DNA of 64,000 nucleotides from JAIYCX01 sp964353175 (GTDB taxonomy: Bacteria; Bdellovibrionota_C; UBA2361; SZUA-149; DAOLCO01): contig CAYGUX010000005.1 of the NCBI GenBank assembly GCA_964353175.1, positions 1 to 64,000 of the forward strand, given 5' to 3'. The position numbers and the translations under genes are program-made. Below are positions 58,784 through 64,000 of this stretch, in pieces (the first letter of the stretch is position 1; each line of letters starts with the position of its first letter). Below the pieces are notes generated by a model. It searched no databases, was not told the origin of the DNA, and worked only from the letters and a program-made list of their open reading frames with translations.

Positions 58784-59380
58784 ATGAAAATATCTAAGTT
58801 AGTGGTTGGGCTACTAATAACAAGTGTTTCTGCCGCTGCAATGGCTGAGACTGCTTGGGAGTTACCTTTGCAAGTAAGTGATGATAATACCAAGGTGAAT
58901 TTTGATGTAGATACAACATGGCATGTTGTATATGGCAAAACAAGCAAATTGTCTGGAACAGTATCTTTAGGTGATCCAAATAATCTGATGTCAATACAGT
59001 CAGATATTCACTTCCCTGTGAAGTCTTTTGATACCGGTTGGAGCGCAAGGGATGAAAGTCTGCATGAACATATGAAAGCAGATAAATTTCCAGAGGTAGT
59101 ATTGAAGACCACTGAACTAACTGGGGAATGTACACCAGAGATAGTTGCAAAAGGAGAATGCACAGCAACTCTGCAAGCGAATCTAACGATATGTGATGTT
59201 AGTAAAAATATTCCCTTAGATGTTAAAATTGTAGATAATGGTGAAAAATATACAGTAAGCGGTACATATGCTTTTAAGTGGGCAGATTATAATGTCGATG
59301 ATCCATCCATACTTGTAGCTAAAGTTGATCCTACTGTAAGGGTGCAGTATTCCATCGAAGTGCCAAAAGTTACTAAGTAG
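58784..59380 (+). CDS. YceI-family periplasmic protein
   Basis: 198 residues with a Sec signal peptide (SAAAMA-E, about 1-21). The beta-barrel segments include NTKVNFDVDTTWHVVYGKTS, SFDTGWSARDESLHEHMKAD (conserved in YceI) and KFPEVVLKTTEL. YceI proteins are lipocalin-like and bind polyisoprenoids. Two extra Cys (ECTPEI, ECTATL) may form a disulfide. A good AAGGAGA Shine-Dalgarno precedes the start. With the neighbouring RND exporter and the prenyl synthase across the divergent promoter region, an isoprenoid-handling role is plausible but not shown. Confidence 0.88.
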   Translation: MKISKLVVGLLITSVSAAAMAETAWELPLQVSDDNTKVNFDVDTTWHVVYGKTSKLSGTVSLGDPNNLMSIQSDIHFPVKSFDTGWSARDESLHEHMKADKFPEVVLKTTELTGECTPEIVAKGECTATLQANLTICDVSKNIPLDVKIVDNGEKYTVSGTYAFKWADYNVDDPSILVAKVDPTVRVQYSIEVPKVTK

Positions 59381-59386
59381 CTGCAG

Positions 59387-59499
59387 CCCCCCTCAGCGTC
59401 CTCCGCGCCTCTGCGATTATTCCAGATTATCACCAATGAAACAAATCGCGGAGGCCCTTCGATTAAATCAGGGTAAACAGTGGAGGACGCTGAGGGGGG
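59387..59499. repeat. GC-rich palindromic element with 18-bp perfect inverted repeats
   Basis: CCCCCCTCAGCGTCCTCC at 59387-59404 is the perfect reverse complement of 59482-59499. Inside, CCTCCGCG (59400-59407) pairs with CGCGGAGG (59447-59454) and GCGATT (59413-59418) with AATCGC (59444-59449), giving competing stems. The GC content is far above the surroundings. It starts 7 nt after the YceI stop and ends 33 nt before a decayed methyltransferase gene. It resembles a MITE- or REP-like element; no target-site duplication was found by eye. Confidence 0.75.
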
Positions 59500-59531
59500 A
59501 GGGGATAATTAAGATACATTGCGTCGTGTTG

Positions 59532-60164
59532 CTACTTATAAATACTATGAACCGAAAACAACCCAGGGAAAACTCTTTTTGTTTTTAGTGTTTTGGTTTC
59601 AATGCTAGCTTCTTTGAGCAAAGGCTTAAGACCTTCCTTTGCATATGATCTGAAGTAAGGAGTTTCAAATAGATTTATTAGAGCCAGTGATAATTTAAAT
59701 AAAAGTTTTGGTTTCCATAAGTCATAGTCAATAATCGTTAGTTGGTTTGAACAGACTCTGTAGGCTTCTTTTAACACCTGGACTCTGACTTTCCTTGGCA
59801 TGTCATGCAGGGCATTAGCTATGCATACTTTATTAAAGCTATTGTCTGAGTAAGCTAAGGCTCTAGCGTCTTGGATCTGAAAATCTATTTATAAATTTTG
59901 TTTATTTGCTTTGTGTTTTGCTCTTTCTAACATTACTTCAGTTATATCTATTGCAGTGACTTTTGCGCCACTTTTTGAGAACCTAATGGCCATTTCTCCT
60001 GTCCCTGTACAGATATCTAGAATAGTATCAGTCCTTTGAGGTGAGAGTATGTTATAGCCTGTATTGTAAACATTGAAGATGGAAGCTGAAAACAGATCAT
60101 AGTATTTAATCCATCTATTAAAGAAAGCATCAATATATGCGATATAAGGTTCCTTAGTGGTCAT
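59532..60164 (-). pseudogene. SAM methyltransferase gene with an in-frame stop codon
   Basis: Two fragments are in one continuous frame: 60164-59889 (begins MTTKEPYIAYIDAFF, with SAM motif DICTGTGEMAIRFSKSG) and 59888-59532 (reads IDFQIQDARALAYSDNSFNK then VCIANALHDMPRKVRV). The only break is a single TAA at 59891-59889. Joined, the product is about 210 residues and looks like a UbiE/MenG-like class I methyltransferase. This is either a nonsense pseudogene, a sequence error, or a recoded stop. It begins 1 nt after the TatT-like gene's stop. Confidence 0.8.
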
Positions 60165-61073
60165 TTATTTTACTATGTCCTTAAGTAGTTCCTTTGCCTG
60201 ATTAATAGTTTCAAGTTCTTCAACTATATACTCTCCCTGAACATTTAATTTTGAAATTCTATAGAGCATCTCTAAAGCGTATTCTTTTCTTTGAGGTTCA
60301 TACTTGAGAAGGGCATCAGCTAAGAAGAATTCATTTCTAGGGTCCCTAGTCGATATAGCTAGGGCTTGTTCTAGTAGTTCTATGCCTTTATCTCTATCGA
60401 TCCAGAAGGTAAACAAAGGAATACGAGGTACAATGGTATGAAGTCTTCCAAGTAGTCTATATCCACCTCCGTCGGCATATTTAGGGTCAACCAGAATGAG
60501 TAGCTCTGAATAATAGGCACATTTTCCGGCTACATCATTTATGGCTGATTTGAAATCACCAAAAGTCATTCCCCAAAGCCCCCAAGTAATAGACGCCCAG
60601 AACAGTGCTCTCGGGGAATCGGGTATGGCTTTTAGTATCTCAGCTTGCCTATTTAGGCTCAAAGTAAATAAATTCGCTTGAGGAGAGATTGTTCGTATTT
60701 TTTCTAGAGTCGCTTTAGATAAGTCTAAAGCCTCTTGGAAGATTAGTTCTTTTTCTTTTTGCTCAGTCGAAATAAAGCGGCCTAGGAAGTATAAAGACTC
60801 AATTAATTTAAAGACAATGTTTTGATTGTTAGGCTCTTTACTTAGAGCCTTTCGAAAACAATCAATGCTTAATTCTACTCGTCTTCTAGAAACATCCTCT
60901 TGAGGCTGGTCAAAACCACGTTTTAACCATAGCTCATTGCCAGTTGATATATAATTCCCTTCCGTTACTGGACATTCTGATAGAACTAAATACTCCTCTG
61001 CACTTACCCTCGTAACGGAAAGGCAAAATAATAGGATAAATAGAACTCTACTTTGCAGTATCGATATCGGCAT
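60165..61073 (-). CDS. TatT-like (TRAP transporter-associated) protein
   Basis: 303 residues from ATG 61073, chosen because GGGGAG lies upstream; a TTG at 61091 is possible. Signal peptide (FILLFCLSVTRVSA). The helical body has TPR-like repeats, e.g. SIDCFRKALSKEPNNQNIVF and ALFWASITWGLWGMTFGDF, and resembles the TatT component family linked to TRAP transporters. No TRAP permease genes are near, so it may act with other partners. It overlaps the upstream gene by 26 nt. Function inferred from family resemblance only. Confidence 0.65.
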   Translation of the reverse strand: MPISILQSRVLFILLFCLSVTRVSAEEYLVLSECPVTEGNYISTGNELWLKRGFDQPQEDVSRRRVELSIDCFRKALSKEPNNQNIVFKLIESLYFLGRFISTEQKEKELIFQEALDLSKATLEKIRTISPQANLFTLSLNRQAEILKAIPDSPRALFWASITWGLWGMTFGDFKSAINDVAGKCAYYSELLILVDPKYADGGGYRLLGRLHTIVPRIPLFTFWIDRDKGIELLEQALAISTRDPRNEFFLADALLKYEPQRKEYALEMLYRISKLNVQGEYIVEELETINQAKELLKDIVK

Positions 61074-61596
61074 CCTTAGATCTCTCCCCAAAAACCACTC
61101 TGTCTAAGGTAGGCATATCTTTAAAATAACGGACTTCTTTTACTATTCGGTCATCATCTAGTTCAAATAAAGCAAATTTACCTTCTAATATCGGGAACTG
61201 TGGCGCGAATTTTTCATCTTTGGCTAGAAGTATAGGAAACTTGTATCTCTTCATTTTTGGTCTAGCAAAAAGAAATGTGATGATGCTGGGCATCTTTGTG
61301 ATGTCTGAAACATATTGCATTTTGTGCTTTTCTAGATAGTCAGGCTCCTTTTCAGACAACCAAGTATGAATGCCTTTAGAAAGTTCCATTTCAAAAGATA
61401 CCAGTACGTATTGAGTATCTGGGTTAAGTTGGTGTTTTGCCTCATGCGGATCTTCATAGGTTTGATTCGGAAATTGATCGCCTATTGATAGAGTCCTGGC
61501 TGTAGGCTCAGGTTTTGCTTCTTCTGCTACTAAACCATTTACGGGCGCTAGTACTAAGGACAACAAGATAAGGGCAAAATTGATTGCTATTCGCAT
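61048..61596 (-). CDS. Exported thioredoxin-like protein, unknown function
   Basis: About 182 residues from ATG 61596, which has GGAG 9 nt upstream; an ATG at 61617 is in frame without a Shine-Dalgarno. Signal peptide MRIAINFALILLSLVLAPVN. The mature protein has LSIGDQFPNQ, QYVLVSFEMELSKGIHTWL, VSDITKMPSIITFLFARPKM and KFALFELDDDRIVKEV, a layout of redoxin/YtfJ-like proteins, but without a CxxC motif. It is first in a three-gene minus-strand set with the TatT-like and broken methyltransferase genes. Confidence 0.6.
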   Translation of the reverse strand: MRIAINFALILLSLVLAPVNGLVAEEAKPEPTARTLSIGDQFPNQTYEDPHEAKHQLNPDTQYVLVSFEMELSKGIHTWLSEKEPDYLEKHKMQYVSDITKMPSIITFLFARPKMKRYKFPILLAKDEKFAPQFPILEGKFALFELDDDRIVKEVRYFKDMPTLDRVVFGERSKDADIDTAK

Positions 61597-61711
61597 GCGA
61601 TTGATCTCCAAATTCATCTATTAAAAAATACTTGAAATTATCATATCTTATTTGCCCAGATAACTAAATTCTAGTAATTTGATCTTGATTAACTATTTAT
61701 TATAAAAATAT

Positions 61712-62956
61712 ATGAAAAAGCAGACCTCAATTCCTTTTAGCGAGATTCTTAGGCTATCTAAGAGCTTACCCACACCTTTTTATATTTATGATGAAAAAGG
61801 GATTAGAGATAATGCAAGGAAGTTAAATGAGGCATTTTCATGGGCGCCAAATTTTAAAGAATATTTTGCGGTTAAAGCAACCCCTAATCCATACTTAATG
61901 GATATTTTCAAGAATGAATCAATAGGGGCTGATTGTTCCAGTGTCGCAGAACTTAAATTGTCTAGTGCGGTTGGGTATAGTGGTGAAGACATCATGTTTA
62001 CTTCAAATAATACTTTGGCAGGTGAATATAAACTTTGTAGTGATATCGGTGGTATCATTAATATTGATGATATTAGCCATATTGATTATTTAGCTAAGAA
62101 TGTTGGCATTCCGAAAACGATTTGTTTTAGATATAATCCTGGTCCGCTTAGAGAAGGGAACGTCATAATTGGTAAACCAGAAGAAGCTAAATATGGGTTA
62201 ACTAGAGAGCAGTTATTTGTGGCATATAAGTCAGCGAAGGAACTTGGAGCTACTAAGTTTGGCCTACACACCATGGTAGCTTCAAATGAATTGGACCTTA
62301 ATTTCTTTGTTGAAACGGCTAAAATGCTTTTTGAGCTTGCTTTAGAACTTAATCAAGAAGGCTTAAAAATTTCATTTGTTAATTTGGGAGGTGGTATTGG
62401 TATCCCTTACAGACCTGAGGATAAGCCAGTAGATTTATCCTTGTTGGGCAAAAAGATTCAAGCTCTTTATGAGGAGATGATAGTTCCATCATCTCTTCAT
62501 CCTCTTAGTATAACGATGGAGAACGGTCGAGTAATGACAGGGCCATATGGTCTTCTAGTAACTAAGGTAGTTCATTTTAAGAATATTTATAAAAACTATG
62601 TTGGGGTAGATGCTTGCATGTCAAACCTAATGAGACCAGGTATGTACGGTGCATATCACCATATCACAGTGTTAGGTAAGGAAGACGCACCTCATGATCA
62701 AAGGTATGATGTCGTAGGTTCTTTATGTGAAAACAATGATAAATTTGCAATAGATAGAAATCTCCCTAAAATTGATAGCGATGATATCATTGTTATTCAC
62801 GATGCTGGCGCTCATGGTCATGCAATGGGTTTCCAATATAACGGAAAACTTAGATGTGCAGAGTATCTCTATAAACCAGATGGCAGTACGAAATTAATAC
62901 GCAGAGAAGAAACTTTGGATGACTACTTTGCTACCCTTGATTACCCCGGACTATAG
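61712..62956 (+). CDS. lysA: Diaminopimelate decarboxylase
   Basis: 414 residues. The fold III PLP lysine is in EYFAVKATPNP (about residue 54). Further marks are VNLGGGIGIPY, MENGRVMTGPYG and IIVIHDAGAHGHAMGFQYNG. It decarboxylates meso-diaminopimelate to L-lysine. A few substrate-loop residues differ from well-studied LysA (e.g. GSLCENNDKF for the catalytic Cys loop, which does keep Cys and Glu). Related carboxynorspermidine decarboxylases share motifs, but the length and pattern favour LysA. The next gene starts 6 nt downstream. Confidence 0.88.
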   Translation: MKKQTSIPFSEILRLSKSLPTPFYIYDEKGIRDNARKLNEAFSWAPNFKEYFAVKATPNPYLMDIFKNESIGADCSSVAELKLSSAVGYSGEDIMFTSNNTLAGEYKLCSDIGGIINIDDISHIDYLAKNVGIPKTICFRYNPGPLREGNVIIGKPEEAKYGLTREQLFVAYKSAKELGATKFGLHTMVASNELDLNFFVETAKMLFELALELNQEGLKISFVNLGGGIGIPYRPEDKPVDLSLLGKKIQALYEEMIVPSSLHPLSITMENGRVMTGPYGLLVTKVVHFKNIYKNYVGVDACMSNLMRPGMYGAYHHITVLGKEDAPHDQRYDVVGSLCENNDKFAIDRNLPKIDSDDIIVIHDAGAHGHAMGFQYNGKLRCAEYLYKPDGSTKLIRREETLDDYFATLDYPGL

Positions 62957-62962
62957 GCAAAT

Positions 62963-64000
62963 ATGGATTTTTTAAAACTAGATAGCTTACTTGATGAAAC
63001 AGAAATAATACTAAGGGACTCGGTTAGGGCATTTGTAAATGTCGAGATAATGCCAAGTATCGCAGATCACTTCGAGAAAGGTACTTTCTCAAGTGATCTA
63101 CCTAAGAGGTTAGGGCAAGCTGGTTATCTAGGATCATTTATTCCGCCTGAATACGGTGGATCCGGTTCTACGTATTGTCAGTATGGAGTTATTTGTGAAG
63201 AACTAGAACGAGGGGACTCGGGAGTTCGAAGTTTTGCTAGTGTTCAAAGTAGTTTGGTGATGTTCCCCATTTGGAAATATGGTTCAGAGGAACAAAAGAA
63301 AAAATGGCTCCCTCAATTAGCAAAGGGAGAAAAGATTGGATGCTTTGGTCTTACGGAGCCTGATTTTGGTTCAAATCCTGGTGGGATGCTTACTAAGGCT
63401 AAAAAAGTAGGCGATACATACGTTCTAAATGGCACAAAAAGATGGATTACAAATGCAAATATCGCAGATATTTGTGTAGTATGGGCAAAAGAAGATGATG
63501 GGGAAGTGTATGGTTATCTCGTAGAAGGCGGAACTAAGGGACTCAGCCAAGAAACCATGCATAAAAAGATGTCTCTTAGAGCGTCTCACACAGGAGAATT
63601 AATATTTGAAGATTGTGTTATTCCCTCCGCCAATAAGCTTCCGAACATTAAGGGCTTAAAGGGTCCACTTTCTTGTCTAGATAGCGCAAGATTTGGAATT
63701 ATTTGGGGTGTATTGGGAGCAGGGCTTGCCTGTTATGAGTGTGCCTTGGACTATAGTAAATCAAGATCTCAGTTTAAAGGTCCACTCGCTGGGCACCAAT
63801 TAGTACAAAGTAAATTGGTTTATATGCTAACAGAGCTTACCAAAGGTAAGCTTCTTGCAATACACTTAGGAAGACTTAGAGATTCTGGTAACGGTCATCA
63901 TACTCAAACTTCAATCGGGAAGATGAATAATGTATCTATAGCTTTGCAGTGTGCGAGACTTTCCAGAGATATACTCGGTGCCAATGGAATTAGTTTAGAA
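62963..64000 (+). CDS. Acyl-CoA dehydrogenase, glutaryl-CoA dehydrogenase-like (3' end outside window)
   Basis: 346 codons are visible from ATG 62963, ending in frame at the edge. Strong GCDH marks are RSFASVQSSLVMFPIWKYGS, GCFGLTEPDFGSNPGG, NGTKRWITNANIADICVVWA, KMSLRASHTGELIFED and RFGIIWGVLGAG, then RLSRDILGANGIS. GCDH oxidises and decarboxylates glutaryl-CoA in lysine/tryptophan degradation, using FAD. The C-terminal part, expected to contain the active-site base region, lies outside. It sits 6 nt after lysA, an unusual pairing of biosynthetic and degradative genes. Confidence 0.9.
   Translation, partial: MDFLKLDSLLDETEIILRDSVRAFVNVEIMPSIADHFEKGTFSSDLPKRLGQAGYLGSFIPPEYGGSGSTYCQYGVICEELERGDSGVRSFASVQSSLVMFPIWKYGSEEQKKKWLPQLAKGEKIGCFGLTEPDFGSNPGGMLTKAKKVGDTYVLNGTKRWITNANIADICVVWAKEDDGEVYGYLVEGGTKGLSQETMHKKMSLRASHTGELIFEDCVIPSANKLPNIKGLKGPLSCLDSARFGIIWGVLGAGLACYECALDYSKSRSQFKGPLAGHQLVQSKLVYMLTELTKGKLLAIHLGRLRDSGNGHHTQTSIGKMNNVSIALQCARLSRDILGANGISLE

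Noticed and set aside
59801..59889. A frameshift or a -1 ribosomal slippery site (A-AAT-TTA before TAA) in the broken methyltransferase
   Set aside because: Reading through the stop, the two fragments are in the same frame, so no frameshift is needed; the break is a single in-frame TAA.

Overview
The window is AT-rich chromosomal DNA of a Gram-negative (diderm) bacterium. Diderm signs are a Pal/OmpA-type lipoprotein, several lipobox proteins, periplasmic cytochromes c and an HtrA/Deg protease. The gene mix (CarD with AT-hooks next to ispD, a DUF1844 protein, TadE/TadG-like proteins, a PilP-like protein, paired M16 peptidases, ribosomal protein bTHX and a full bacillithiol pathway) suggests one of the phyla formerly grouped as Deltaproteobacteria or a neighbour. 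The sequence alone does not fix the taxon. No phage, insertion sequence, CRISPR array or rRNA operon was seen.

Layout. 1-5728 is a minus-strand block: DUF58, MoxR ATPase, Pal-like lipoprotein and four poorly known proteins. 6160-12664 is mixed: a Trm112-like protein, PilP-like protein, DUF5710 micro-protein, ABC-F ATPase, and an M16 peptidase pair with complementary half active sites. 12674-19867 is core: tRNA-Val, rpmI-rplT behind an apparent attenuator, pheS-pheT, an acetyltransferase, an AT-hook/CarD fusion and ispD. 20169-23681 holds three TadE/TadG-like genes. 23722-29386 holds a PhnP-like hydrolase, DUF1844, HtrA, a diheme cytochrome c, TsaD and RsmA. 31680-35920 is a compact minus-strand bacillithiol operon (methyltransferase-bshC-bshB-bshA); the methyltransferase may make N-methyl-bacillithiol. 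36054-38962 has an SseB-like protein, a small membrane protein, and an Rrf2 regulator overlapping a metal-efflux permease. 39059-44846 has bTHX, typA, a GT39-type glycosyltransferase, tRNA-Val, tRNA-Asp and rlmN. 45032-51160 has a lipoprotein, two orphan substrate-binding proteins, FolE2/MptA and a GNAT-nitrilase fusion.

The most unusual region is 51205-56576. Five minus-strand genes overlap in series: a polyprenyl diphosphate synthase, a heme-copper-oxidase subunit-I-like protein that keeps the heme-ligand histidines but seems to lack the CuB ligands, a small four-helix protein, a fusion of a 12-helix transporter-like domain to a diheme CcoO/CcoP-like cytochrome c, and a metallo-beta-lactamase-fold hydrolase. 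Downstream on the plus strand are an RND/MMPL exporter and a YceI-type (polyisoprenoid-binding family) protein, which hints at an isoprenoid/redox theme. A GC-rich perfect inverted-repeat element (59387-59499) then lies next to a methyltransferase gene broken by one in-frame ochre codon. The window ends with a TatT-like gene pair, lysA and a truncated glutaryl-CoA dehydrogenase gene.

Small genes found by reading outside longer ORFs are DUF5710 (7262-7441), bTHX (39059-39163), a 41-residue membrane peptide (39454-39579) and a 33-residue lysine-rich protein (46907-47008). All functions are inferred from motifs read by eye; no database search was run.
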